A stretch of 64,000 nt of DNA from Mesostigma viride. Its lineage: Eukaryota > Streptophyta > Mesostigmatophyceae > Mesostigmatales > Mesostigmataceae. Location of the stretch: the NCBI GenBank assembly GCA_009746045.1, contig RPFO01000406.1, forward strand, positions 3,072,872 through 3,136,871, in the 5' to 3' direction. The notes under the pieces were generated by a model. It searched no databases. It was not told the origin of the DNA and saw nothing but the letters and a program-made list of their open reading frames with translations. Shown here piece after piece: positions 1-9,467 of the stretch; positions within the stretch are counted from its first letter, which is position 1; the number at the start of each line of letters is the position of its first letter. Position numbers and translations under genes: made by a program.

Positions 1-1
1 C

Positions 2-1618
2 GCTGTGGTTGCCGCCCTGGCTGCCCTTGAAGTGGCCATGGCGGCCATCAACCTTCGGCTCACCCTCCCCAAGTGTGCAGTCTTTTCGCCCCAGGGGGAC
101 TGCTCTGGCTTCCCCGCGGCTATCCCGGGGGCATTGGCGCGGGCGCGTGGTTTCTCGTGCCTGGGCGTCCCTGTGGGTGACCCTGACTACGTCGAAGAGG
201 AGCTCCGGGCCACCGTGGAACAGCGCACCCATGTCCTCGAGACTTGGGCGCGCCTCAAGGACCCCCAGACCAAAGGGCTCCTCCTGTGGTTTTGCGCCCA
301 CCCGCGGGTGGTTCACTGGCTCCGTGGCGCTCCCCCCCACTTGGTGCGGCTTGCCGCGGAAGGCCATGACGAGCGCATTCAGGCCGCCTTGCAGGTGCTC
401 CTCCCCGGCCCTAGCCTGCCAGCTCACTCCATGCGCTTGGCCACCCTCCCCTGCCGCATGGGCGGGTGTGGGCTCACCCGCGCCGCCCGCCTCGCCCCCG
501 CCGCCTTCCTTGGCTCTGTTGCTCAGGCCTGGGCGGAGATCCGCCGGTTGGTCCCCAGCGCCGTCAGCGCCATTCCCGACTTGGTCACCCCATCCCCCTT
601 CCCCTTTGTGCAGGCTGTGCAGGATTCTTACCTCGGGATCCAGCAGGCTTGCGACCTCGTCCGCCCCGCTCAGGCCGTCCACCGTCGCCTGCCCCGGGGC
701 ACGCCCGGCGTGTCCACTGTCGTCAGTCCTAGTGTCTTCCCTGCCTGCGTTCATGAAAAACAACAAAAGACCTACGCGGGTATACTACACTGTGCCGACT
801 GGATGGGTCTGCATGCGAGCTTGAACGATCAGGGGAAGGCTTGGCTTCACTCCGTTTCCCTTGAGGGGAGCGTGGGGTCCGCATTCCTGCGCGCCCTCCC
901 CATGAGCCCTTTGTTCACACTGGTTCCGGCCCTTTACGCCATCGCTCTCCGCCACCAGCTCTTTGCCCCGCAACCTCTCATCACGGCGGGTGCGTCCTGC
1001 GGCAGCTGCGGGCTTGCTCTGGATACTACTGGGACGCACTACATCGCGTGCATGGGTGGCCAGCAGAACCAGAACTGGTTCCTCTATCTCCATACCGCTC
1101 TCCTCCGGGTGGTGTGTGCCATGGTTCGGTCGGTCTTTCCCCACTCCACCATCAAGTGCGAGGACGCGGATGGGGCCGCCCTCTACTCACCCAACCACCG
1201 CCCCGACATTACCGTGCTTGACTACGACGGGCAGGGTTGCCACCTGCTCATCGATGTCTCCGTGGCTCGGCCGCTTTCCGGTCGCCACATCCTCCGGGCG
1301 GCTGTGGATGCCGGCGCTGCTGCCGCTGTGGCTGAGCGCGACAAGTTTGCCTCCTACGGCAATGTGGGGCCCCACCGGGTCATCCCCTTTGTCCTTGAGG
1401 AGTTCGGGGCCATGGGCCCCAAGACAGCGGAGTTTTTCCACGAGTGCTGCCAGCGCCGTGAAGACCGCCTCGACCTCGAGGGTCAGACCGCCCCGTGGTC
1501 GGCCCGCACGTGGTCCTCGTATTGGCGGCAGCGTCTGTCACTCGCCCTCACTCGCACCGTGGCTGATGTGTTATTCCGCCGCACCCGGGCCGACTTTGTC
1601 GCGACCCATGCGGTCTAG
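2..1618 (+). CDS. Non-LTR retrotransposon ORF, C-terminal part (RT thumb, zinc finger, restriction-like endonuclease), copy A1
   Basis: This open frame enters from the left edge, so the upstream RT core is not visible. It begins downstream of where the YLDD motif sits in copy B2. A Cys-Cys-His-Cys finger lies near nt 998-1054 (CGSC...H...C). It is followed by a restriction-like endonuclease with the P-D pair at about 1202-1207 and an I-D-V at 1250-1258, the usual PD...D arrangement. The frame stays open to TAG at 1618, then a 3' UTR of about 200 bp runs to the AT repeat. The product would nick target DNA and prime reverse transcription there. The retained part has no stop, so the copy is young or under constraint. 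Confidence 0.8.
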   Translation, partial: AVVAALAALEVAMAAINLRLTLPKCAVFSPQGDCSGFPAAIPGALARARGFSCLGVPVGDPDYVEEELRATVEQRTHVLETWARLKDPQTKGLLLWFCAHPRVVHWLRGAPPHLVRLAAEGHDERIQAALQVLLPGPSLPAHSMRLATLPCRMGGCGLTRAARLAPAAFLGSVAQAWAEIRRLVPSAVSAIPDLVTPSPFPFVQAVQDSYLGIQQACDLVRPAQAVHRRLPRGTPGVSTVVSPSVFPACVHEKQQKTYAGILHCADWMGLHASLNDQGKAWLHSVSLEGSVGSAFLRALPMSPLFTLVPALYAIALRHQLFAPQPLITAGASCGSCGLALDTTGTHYIACMGGQQNQNWFLYLHTALLRVVCAMVRSVFPHSTIKCEDADGAALYSPNHRPDITVLDYDGQGCHLLIDVSVARPLSGRHILRAAVDAGAAAAVAERDKFASYGNVGPHRVIPFVLEEFGAMGPKTAEFFHECCQRREDRLDLEGQTAPWSARTWSSYWRQRLSLALTRTVADVLFRRTRADFVATHAV

Positions 1619-1838
1619 ATCCCTTCCAGGCCTGCATGGTGGGCCGGCAGCGCTGTTGCTGCGTGTAGTTTTGTGATGTATAGTTAGTTGTACCTTGTGC
1701 CGCTGGCGTGATCCTTGGATGTCTGTGTCAGATTACTATTAATTTCTTCAGGGTTATTCTCCCAGTTATCGGGTTTTTCCTTATGTTGCATGCCTATCTC
1801 ACCTCCGTAATCTATCATTCTCAATGAATATATATATT

Positions 1839-3200
1839 GCTGGTCCCGGGCCCCGACCTCCCGCCACATGCTATTCGCATTGCCTCCCTGCCTGCACGGA
1901 TGGGTGGCTGCGGTCTGACTCGTGCCGCCCGGCTGGCCCCAGCAGCATTTTTGGGCTCCGTCGCTCAGTCGTGGGCGGAAAGCTGCCGGCTCCTGCCCCT
2001 TTTGGCAACAGCAGCGCCTGACCTCCTGGACCCCAGCAGCCCTTTGCCCTTCGTCACCGCCATCCAGGAGGCCTACAGTATGCTGAGATCCAGCAGGCCT
2101 GTTCTCCCGTCCGTGCCGCTCAGGCGGTACAGCGCCACCTCCCTCGCGGCACTCCCTCGGTCGCCTCCGTTCAATCTCCCGCCGCATTCCCTGCTCGCGT
2201 CATCGATAAACACCAGAAAACCTACGCGGGTATTCTGCACACGGCTGATTGGATTGCTCTTTTCGCGGACCTCAACGCCCAGGGACGTGCGTGGCTGTTC
2301 TCGCTTTCCTTGCGGAGTGTGGGCTCGGCGTACCTTCGTGCTCTTCCCATGGCCCCCCCATTCGCCTTGGCTCCCAGCCACTACTCGGTGGCGCTCCGGC
2401 ACCAGCTATTTGCCCCGCAGCCTCTTGTTCCGGCCGGGCGGCCTTGTGGTAGCTGTGGGCAGCCGCTGGATCCCACGGGGACTCACTACCTTGCCTGCAT
2501 GGGGGGCCAACAGAATCAGAATTGGTATTTGTATTTGCACACTGTCCTCCTGACGGTGGTGCTCGCCATGATCCGGTCGGTTTTCCCCCACGCGAACATC
2601 CGGTCCGAGGATGCGGATGGCGCTGCCTTCTATTCCCCCAACCACCGGCCTGACATCGTGGTGCTGGACTTTGAGGGGGGTGGCCGGCATCTGCTTATTG
2701 ACGTTTCGGTGGCGCGGCCCTTGGCTCTTAGCCACGTGGCTGGGGCCTCCCTCACGGCAGGTTACACGGCGGACCGGGCGGAGCGGGCCAAGCTCCTGGC
2801 CTACGGCGACGTCGGGCACCATCGTGTGGTGCCCTTTGTCCTGGAGGAGTTTGGGGCCATGGGGCCCCTGACCTCCGCCTTCTTCAAGGAGTGTTGCCGG
2901 CTCCGGGAGGACCGGCTGGACCTGGAGGGCCAGCGGGCCCCATGGTCGGCGCGGACCTGGACGTCATATTGGCGTCAGCGCTTGTCGGTGGCGCTGACTC
3001 GGGCCATGGCTGACATCATGCTCCGCCGTACGCGGGCTGATTTTGCGGTGCAGCAGGGCTATTAGGTTCCTCCCGTTAGGCGTTTCCATTGGTCTTATCG
3101 TAGTATAGAGCTTTGACATGGCTCTGTATATAGGTTTATAGCTGGGCGTTTGCTTTGGTTTGAGTGATTTCACTCTGCTGTAAGTAATTATATTTTTAAA
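1839..3200 (+). pseudogene. Truncated, frameshifted non-LTR copy B1
   Basis: This B-family copy starts abruptly after an AT run, at a point equal to nt 3743 of copy B2. It ends in the same 3' UTR and GTAAGTAATTATATT tail. Next to B2 it carries a five-base insertion near 2076-2080, which breaks the frame into pieces ending at 2553 and 3065. The zinc finger and endonuclease parts (about 2440-2760) are otherwise nearly identical to B2, with few substitutions, so the two insertions look recent. It is not functional because the RT core is missing and the frame is shifted. Confidence 0.8.
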
Positions 3201-3213
3201 ATATATATATTAG

Positions 3214-4965
3214 CAAGGGGACCCCCTGGGACCCCTGTACTTTGCCGCCCCCCTCCAGGGTTGCCTCCAAGCGGTCCATGCTGCCCACCCGGCGGTCGCT
3301 ATTCAGGCCTACTTGGATGATATCTACCTTCTGGGCCCTGTGCCGGATGTCACCACCGCGGCTCTGCTGGCACTGCAGACCGCGGTGGCCGACATCAACC
3401 TCCCGTTGACCCTGGCCAAGTGCGCGGTGTACTCGCCCCAAGGTGATTGCTCCGGCTTTCCGCCCCAGCTCTTGGGCCGGGACGAGCGCCTCCATGGGTT
3501 GGATGTCCTCGGCGTTCCGGTTGGCGACCCCGCGTTTGTCATCGCTGCTCTGCGGGCCGCCCTCGAGGCACGCACTGAGGTACTGCCCTTGATTGCGCGC
3601 CTTCATGATTCGCAGACCAAGGGTCTGCTTCTGTGGTTTTGCGCTCACCCTCGCGTCGTTCACTGGCTCCGGGGCGCTCTTCCGGCTCAGGTCCGGCTGG
3701 CCGCCGAGGGCCACGACGAACGCATCCAGTCGGCCTTGGCGCAGCTGGTCCCGGGCCCCGACCTCCCGCCACATGCTATCCGCATTGCCTCCCTGCCTGC
3801 ACGGATGGGTGGCTGTGGTCTGACTCGTGCCGCCCGGCTGGCCCCAGCAGCATTTTTGGGCTCCGTCGCTCAGTCGTGGGCGGAAAGCTGCCGGCTCCTG
3901 CCCCTTTTGGCAACAGCAGCGCCTGACCTCCTGGACCCCAGCAGCCCTTTGCCCTTCGTCACCGCCATCCAGGAGGCCTATGCTGAGATCCAGCAGGCCT
4001 GTTCTCCCGTCCGTGCCGCTCAGGCGGTACAGCGCCACCTCCCTCGCGGCACTCCCTCGGTCGCCTCCGTTCAATCTCCCGCCGCATTCCCTGCTCGCGT
4101 CATCGATAAACACCAGAAAACCTACGCGGGTATTCTGCACACGGCTGATTGGATTGCTCTTTTCGCGGACCTCAACGCCCAGGGACGTGCGTGGCTGTTC
4201 TCGCTTTCCTTGCGGAGTGTGGGCTCGGCGTACCTTCGTGCTCTTCCCATGGCCCCCCCATTCGCCTTGGCTCCCAGCCACTACTCGGTGGCGCTCCGGC
4301 ACCAGCTATTTGCCCCGCAGCCTCTTGTTCCGGCCGGGCGGCCTTGTGGTAGCTGTGGGCAGCCGCTGGATCCCACGGGGACTCACTACCTTGCCTGCAT
4401 GGGGGGCCAACAGAATCAGAATTGGTATTTGTATTTGCACACTGTCCTCCTGATAATGGTGCTCGCCATGATTCGGTCGGTTTTCCCCCACGCGAACATC
4501 CGGTCCGAGGATGCGGATGGCGCTGCCTTCTATTCCCCCAACCACCGGCCTGACATCGTGGTGCTGGACTTTGAGGGGTGTAGCCGGCATCTGCTTATCG
4601 ACGTTTCGGTGGCGCGGCCCTTGGCTCTTAGCCACGTGGCTGGGGCCTCCCTCACGGCAGGTTACACGGCGGACCGGGCGGAGCGGGCCAAGCTCCTGGC
4701 CTACGGCGACGTCGGGCACCATCGTGTGGTGCCCTTTGTCCTGGAGGAGTTTGGGGCCATGGGGCCCCTGACCTCCGCCTTCTTCAAGGAGTGTTGCCGG
4801 CTCCGGGAGGACCGGCTGGACCTGGAGGGCCAGCGGGCCCCATGGTCGGCGCGGACCTGGACGTCATATTGGCGTCAGCGCTTGTCGGTGGCGCTGACTC
4901 GGGCCATGGCTGACATCATGCTCCGCCGTACGCGGGCTGATTTTGCGGTGCAGCAGGGCTATTAG
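3214..4965 (+). CDS. Non-LTR reverse transcriptase/restriction-like endonuclease, 5'-truncated copy B2
   Basis: This is the longest B copy. The frame opens at 3214, right after an AT run and TAG, so it lacks the N-terminal domains and RT motifs 1 to A. Seen in order are RT motif B (QGDPLGPLYFAAP) from the first codon, the catalytic YLDD at about 3310-3321, the thumb, a CGSC...H...C zinc finger near 4345-4400, and an endonuclease with P-D at 4549-4554 and I-D-V at 4597-4605. The product would be an RLE-type target-primed retrotransposase. The frame is intact for 583 codons, but no start codon belongs to it, so the copy is probably dead on arrival. Confidence 0.82.
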   Translation, partial: QGDPLGPLYFAAPLQGCLQAVHAAHPAVAIQAYLDDIYLLGPVPDVTTAALLALQTAVADINLPLTLAKCAVYSPQGDCSGFPPQLLGRDERLHGLDVLGVPVGDPAFVIAALRAALEARTEVLPLIARLHDSQTKGLLLWFCAHPRVVHWLRGALPAQVRLAAEGHDERIQSALAQLVPGPDLPPHAIRIASLPARMGGCGLTRAARLAPAAFLGSVAQSWAESCRLLPLLATAAPDLLDPSSPLPFVTAIQEAYAEIQQACSPVRAAQAVQRHLPRGTPSVASVQSPAAFPARVIDKHQKTYAGILHTADWIALFADLNAQGRAWLFSLSLRSVGSAYLRALPMAPPFALAPSHYSVALRHQLFAPQPLVPAGRPCGSCGQPLDPTGTHYLACMGGQQNQNWYLYLHTVLLIMVLAMIRSVFPHANIRSEDADGAAFYSPNHRPDIVVLDFEGCSRHLLIDVSVARPLALSHVAGASLTAGYTADRAERAKLLAYGDVGHHRVVPFVLEEFGAMGPLTSAFFKECCRLREDRLDLEGQRAPWSARTWTSYWRQRLSVALTRAMADIMLRRTRADFAVQQGY

Positions 4966-5120
4966 GTTCCTCCCGTTAGGCGTTTCCATTGGTCTTATCG
5001 TAGTATAGAGTTTTGACATTGCTCTGTATATAGGTTTATAGCTGGGCGTTTGCTTTGGTTTGAGTGATTTCACTCTGCTGTAAGTAATTATATTATTAAT
5101 ATATATATATTATTATTATT

Positions 5121-5150
5121 TTCACTCTGTTGTAAGTAATTATATTTTTA
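5121..5150 (+). repeat. 30-bp remnant of a B-family 3' tail
   Basis: These bases repeat the last 30 bases of family B (ending GTAAGTAATTATATT) directly after the AT tail of B2 and directly before A2. The simplest reading is a separate B insertion that stopped after copying about 30 nt. Confidence 0.6.
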
Positions 5151-6048
5151 CCCTTTACGCCATCGCTCTCCGCCACCAGCTCTTTGCCCCGCAACCTCTC
5201 ATCACGGCGGGTGCGTCCTGCGGCAGCTGCGGGCTTGCTCTGGATACTACTGGGACGCACTACATCGCGTGCATGGGTGGCCAGCAGAACCAGAACTGGT
5301 TCCTCTATCTCCATACCGCTCTCCTCCGGGTGGTGTGTGCCATGGTTCGGTCGGTCTTTCCCCACTCCACCATTAAGTGCGAGGACGCGGATGGGGCCGC
5401 CCTCTACTCACCCAACCACCGCCCCGACATTACCGTGCTTGACTACGACGGGCAGGGTTGCCACCTGCTCATCGATGTCTCCGTGGCTCGGCCGCTTTCC
5501 GGTCGCCACATCCTCCGGGCGGCTGTGGATGCCGGCGCTGCTGCCGCTGTGGCTGAGCGCGACAAGTTTGCCTCCTACGGCAATGTGGGGCCCCACCGGG
5601 TCATCCCCTTTGTCCTTGAGGAGTTCGGGGCCATGGGCCCCGAGACAGCGGAGTTTTTCCACGAGTGCTGCCAGCGCCGTGAAGACCGCCTCGACCTCGA
5701 GGGTCAGACCGCCCCGTGGTCGGCCCGCACGTGGTCCTCGTATTGGCGGCAGCGTCTGTCACTCGCCCTCACTCGCACCGTGGCTGATGTGTTATTCCGC
5801 CGCACCCGGGCCGACTTTGTCGCGACCCATGCGGTCTAGATTCCTTCCAGGCCTGCATGGTGGGCCGGCAGCGCTGTTGCTGCGTGTAGTTTTGTGATGT
5901 ATAGTTAGTTGTACCTTGTGCCGCTGGCGTGATCCTTGGATGTCTGTGTCAGATTACTATTAATTTCTTCAGGGTTATTCTCCCAGTTATCGGTTTTTTC
6001 CTTATGTTGCATGCCTATCTCACCTCCGTAATCTATCATTCTCAATGA
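5151..6048 (+). pseudogene. Truncated non-LTR copy A2 (zinc finger and endonuclease only)
   Basis: This A-family copy starts at a position equal to nt 913 of A1. It keeps the zinc finger, the endonuclease and the 3' UTR ending TCTCAATGA. The frame from about 5153 to 5839 is open and almost identical to A1, with only a few substitutions. The reverse transcriptase is missing. It is followed by about 30 bp of mixed AT repeats, then by reverse-oriented family B. Confidence 0.8.
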
Positions 6049-6080
6049 ATATATATATTATTAATATATATTAATAATAT

Positions 6081-6658
6081 AATTACTTACAGCAGAGTGA
6101 AATCACTCAAACCAAAGCAAACGCCCAGCTATAAACCTCTATACAGAGCCATGTCAAATCTCTATACTACGATAAGACCAATGGAAACTCCTAACAGGAG
6201 GAACCTAATAGCCCTGCTGCACCGCAAAATCAGCCCGCGTACGGCGGAGCATGATGTCAGCCATGGCCCGAGTCAACGCCACCGACAAGCGCTGACGCCA
6301 ATATGACGTCCAGGTCCGCGCCGACCATGGGGCCCGCTGGCCCTCCAGGTCCAGCCGGTCCTCCCGAAGCCGGCAACACTCCTTGAAGAAGGCGGAGGTC
6401 AGGGGCCCCATGGCCCCAAACTCCTCCAGGACAAAGGGCACCACACGATGGTGCCCGACGTCGCCGCAGGCCAGGAGCTTGGCCCGCTCCGCCCGGTCCG
6501 CCGTGTAACCTGCCGTGAGGGAGGCCCCAGCCACGTGGCTAAGAGCCAAGGGCCGCGCCACCGAAACGTCGATAAGCAGATGCCGGCCACCCCCCTCAAA
6601 GTCCAGCACCACGATGTCAGGCCGGTGGTTGGGGGAATAGAAGGCAGCGCCATCCGCA
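6081..6658 (-). pseudogene. Truncated non-LTR copy B3, reverse orientation
   Basis: On the minus strand this copy keeps the end of the endonuclease domain, the stop at 6205 and the 3' UTR. The 3' tail points left into the AT run shared with A2, and the 5' truncation at 6658 abuts another AT run. It differs from B2 at a handful of positions. The opposite orientation to A2 fits a self-complementary (AT)n target. Confidence 0.8.
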
Positions 6659-6674
6659 TATATATTAAAAATAT

Positions 6675-7012
6675 AATTACTTACAGCAGAGTGAAATCAC
6701 TCAAACCAAAGCAAACGCCCAGCTATAAACCTATATACAGAGCCATGTCAAAGCTCTATACTACGATAAGACCAATGGAAACGCCTAACGGGAGGAACCT
6801 AATAGCCCTGCTGCACCGCAAAATCAGCCCGCGTACGGCGGAGCATGATGTCAGCCATGGCCCGAGTCAGCGCCACCGACAAGCGCTGACGCCAATATGA
6901 CGTCCAGGTCCGCGCCGACCATGGGGCCCGCTGGCCCTCCAGGTCCAGCCGGTCCTCCCGGAGCCGGCAACACTCCTTGAAGAAGGCGGAGGTCAGGGGC
7001 CCCATGGCCCCA
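6675..7012 (-). pseudogene. Truncated non-LTR copy B4, reverse orientation
   Basis: This is the shortest coding-bearing copy. It holds only the last third of the endonuclease-linked C-terminus, its stop at 6799 and the 3' UTR, on the minus strand. Its 5' junction at about 7012 enters AT repeats interrupted by CCGC. Those repeats form the border with the virus-like block. Confidence 0.75.
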
Positions 7013-7034
7013 TATATATCCGCATATATATAAC

Positions 7035-7345
7035 CACTCATTGAGTGATAGGGCCGTGTGGGGTACCGGGGAGCCATTCTTGAGTGATGATGATTTAGTG
7101 ATAAATTGAGTGATAAAATATTGGATTTCGTATTTATTTACTGAAGCATGTCTCAGATGTGACTCCAGACCCTTGCCAATATTGACTCAAATGGTAACAT
7201 GGCTCATTTCATTGTCAGGCTGAGAGTCGTCACGGCCCTTGGAAAGCTAGGCCAGGGTTTGATTGATATCGAAGTTGCTAACAGTGTCGTAATACAACCA
7301 AGCAAGTTCGTATCAGATCAGGCAACCCATGGAAGAGGGGCGTGC
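7035..7345. other. Non-coding stretch
   Basis: I see no credible gene here. It starts with repeats of a GAGTGAT motif (7043-7113). It separates the retroelement chain from the first virus-like gene and probably contains that gene's 3' UTR. Confidence 0.5.
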
Positions 7346-7912
7346 TCAATCATTAGCTGTGTAGCCTGATTGCTGCGACCCAAGTGCGAGGTTCTGCCTC
7401 TGGTTGGCGAACTCGTTCTCGTTCTCATTCTCGTCGAGCTCCCGTTTCTTGTCGTTTGACCCGCTCTTGTATGCTGCAAACCCTCTCTTGGCATCTGACC
7501 ACGCGTTGATGAGGGAGAAAGCGGAGATTCCGGGCTGGTGCTTCGACTTCTGGAAAGATTTCATGAAATCCTCGACCTTGTCTACGCAATCAGCGCATTC
7601 GTCAAGGCGTTTCCATTCGCACCGTTCTTCGAGCTTCCTCGGCTTGGTTGACCCCTTTTCGTAGACCCATTCGACAAGGACCTTTGGAGTTTTCCTGTCA
7701 ACGGCATCGTAAGCAGCATCGTGGACTTTTAGCACCTCGCAGGTCGGCGAGTAATCACCGGCCTCGCCAGACGGTGCGACAATGCCTTCTAATTGTTCAG
7801 ACAGGCGAGAAAGCTTGTTTTCGATTGCCGTTTGCTTGTCACAAATTTCGTCAAGTGTTTTCCCTAAAAGCGCAAGCGCTTTTTCACACGGCCCAGCATT
7901 TCGTGACGCCAT
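7346..7912 (-). CDS. Chromodomain-like protein, virus-like block
   Basis: The product is 188 aa, with an ATG at 7912. Residues 10-45 look like a short coiled coil. Residues about 58-122 follow a chromodomain pattern: V-L-K-V-H-D, then KVLVEWVY with W82, then CEW with W100, and a C-terminal helix DKVEDFMKSF. The tail is rich in Asn, Glu and Gln. A second protein at 23465-24388 has the same arrangement and the same LVEW-x-Y core, so I take them as relatives. A Cys sits where the first cage aromatic would be, so methyl-lysine binding is uncertain. Chromodomains usually read histone tails, so a nuclear role is inferred. The gene lies beyond Gypsy-1 and was probably continuous with the main block. 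Confidence 0.6.
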   Translation of the reverse strand: MASRNAGPCEKALALLGKTLDEICDKQTAIENKLSRLSEQLEGIVAPSGEAGDYSPTCEVLKVHDAAYDAVDRKTPKVLVEWVYEKGSTKPRKLEERCEWKRLDECADCVDKVEDFMKSFQKSKHQPGISAFSLINAWSDAKRGFAAYKSGSNDKKRELDENENENEFANQRQNLALGSQQSGYTAND

Positions 7913-8366
7913 GGCTATCTGTTAGCATTCACTAGACTGCAGGTTGGTTCATAATGCATTCTGTCATATCAAAATTTTATGCAAGGTCACGTTACGTCCG
8001 CTTGCATCGACCAGGGCTGCGTGAGTGTCACGTGTTTGTCGGTGGCTGACGGCAGTCTAAGGGCGGTGGTAAACGCGGCTTGTAACAAAAATTTCCTCGG
8101 TGCCGGCGCGGCGCTGGGTTTGACAGGCGGTTCACTGACTTCATCTTCCACTGAACACCTTGCACTCACTTGGAATTTTTACTGACACGCGTCAATGGTT
8201 AGCTATTACTTCCAGACCCTCGCCAGCCTTAAGGCTCAATGGGTCACAGGGCTTTAGATGTCACCAAAACTCTGGCAACCGTCACAAACCACCAACAAAC
8301 TCGTCAATACGCGTGGAGAGGTTCTCGTATGGGGGAAAATTGGCCAGATAATTTGATATAAGTACT
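7913..8366. other. Non-coding stretch between a virus-like gene and Gypsy-1
   Basis: It holds the upstream region of the chromodomain-like gene and then unassigned DNA up to the Gypsy-1 LTR edge at 8367. Open frames here are short and lack recognisable features. Confidence 0.5.
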
Positions 8367-8744
8367 TGTAACGACTAAAAATGATCATCAGCATCATCCA
8401 CAGTCCAATATGAAAGATCTTTTACCTGGGTTGCTTTCTTGAGTTGCAGAACTTCAAGTATCCGAGCAACGTTGAGATGGAAATTCCACAGCACGTGATT
8501 TAGGGAATCACAACCCCTTGTAGACACAAAGACAAGCTCGTGTATAGACGACCTCTGTGGAACTGAAGGACGTCTATAGCCAAGGGGCTCTTATGAATGG
8601 ACAACAAAGACAAGCTTTATTATACCATGGTGAATCAAAACCAACGTAGCAACAATGGGGACCCCACGTCCTTGATATCGACGTGCTTGTCGAACTTGCT
8701 CCAACCTTAGCCTGAAGAGAACCAATCAGAACCATGGGATTTTA

Positions 8745-9089
8745 AGTTAAAGCCCGACCGGCTCAGCTATGGCGGTCGGTCACGTTGAGCTTGGGATAAG
8801 GTGAACACAGAGAACTGCTGTCGGAGCTGGCCCACCACTGGTTTATGTCTTAGCCAGCAAACCCTATCCGGTTAGCCGTAACCGTGGGACAAGCTAGCTG
8901 TCCGTACCGACCCGGATAAGGCCCCGGACTGGGGCCTAGGTGGCGCCGGCCCTAGGCGCCGCCCTTAGACCGGTCGACCGCATCGGACCGCCGGATTATA
9001 GCCGGCGGCTTAGCGGACGCTAGCGGAAGGCGTGCGGACGGACATGGGGAACTTAGAGCCAGATCCTAGGGCTCTAGAGTTACTCAACT
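8745..9089 (-). repeat. Copia-1 LTR, complete (3' LTR)
   Basis: It is 345 bp with ends AGTT/AACT. It is nearly identical to 12550-12861 over the shared 312 bp and contains GC-rich palindromic stretches such as CGGCCCTAGGCGCCG-like sequence near 8948-8963. Confidence 0.85.
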
Positions 9090-9467
9090 CCGACATACTC
9101 TTTTGTTCTTTGATTAATTATCAAAATAATTACATCAAATGCAGACCATACAAAACCCTCCAAGGTAGGGAACTCAAGGGGGCCTCAAGGCCGTCAAAAT
9201 CACCACGGTATCGACCCGCGCCCTTGTGATCACACATGAATAGTGATGTAATAAGTATCGAGAAAAAAACAACTATGCCACCAGACAAAAGGTGACCCAT
9301 TTATTAGGACCAGTGACCCGCCGACGGGCCCAAGGCACCGTCCAACGTGGCTAGGGTATGGTCAGGACAAGCAAAAAAAACTACCACCATGATATTCGTG
9401 AATGCTAGCAACACAGGGTGAGTTATGGCTGTATTCATAAAGCGCCCGAGCCGTAACCCTGTGTGGC

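Larger units (their letters stand above)
1..7012. mobile_element. Chain of truncated non-LTR retrotransposons in AT microsatellite
   Basis: Seven pieces of two related non-LTR families (A and B) follow one another: A1 1-1827, B1 1839-3200, B2 3213-5093, a 30-bp B tail 5121-5150, A2 5151-6048 on the plus strand, then B3 6081-6658 and B4 6675-7012 on the minus strand. All six pieces whose 5' ends lie in the window are 5' truncated; A1 runs off the left edge. Family A ends in TCTCAATGA and family B in GTAAGTAATTATATT. Every junction seen is a short run of AT/TA repeats. The encoded protein has a reverse transcriptase and a C-terminal restriction-like endonuclease, as in the R2/NeSL/CRE/Utopia-type clades. 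Tail-first priming into (AT)n explains truncation and both orientations. Confidence 0.85.

Noticed and set aside
8744-8783. Copia-1 LTR starting at GTTGAG (8784), by the repeat boundary alone
   Set aside because: Comparison with the empty site and the TTTTA duplication puts the edge at 8745; the shorter repeat reflects truncation of the other LTR.
9032-9229. 65-codon frame at the Copia-1 LTR edge
   Set aside because: It spans LTR and 3' UTR; non-coding by context.
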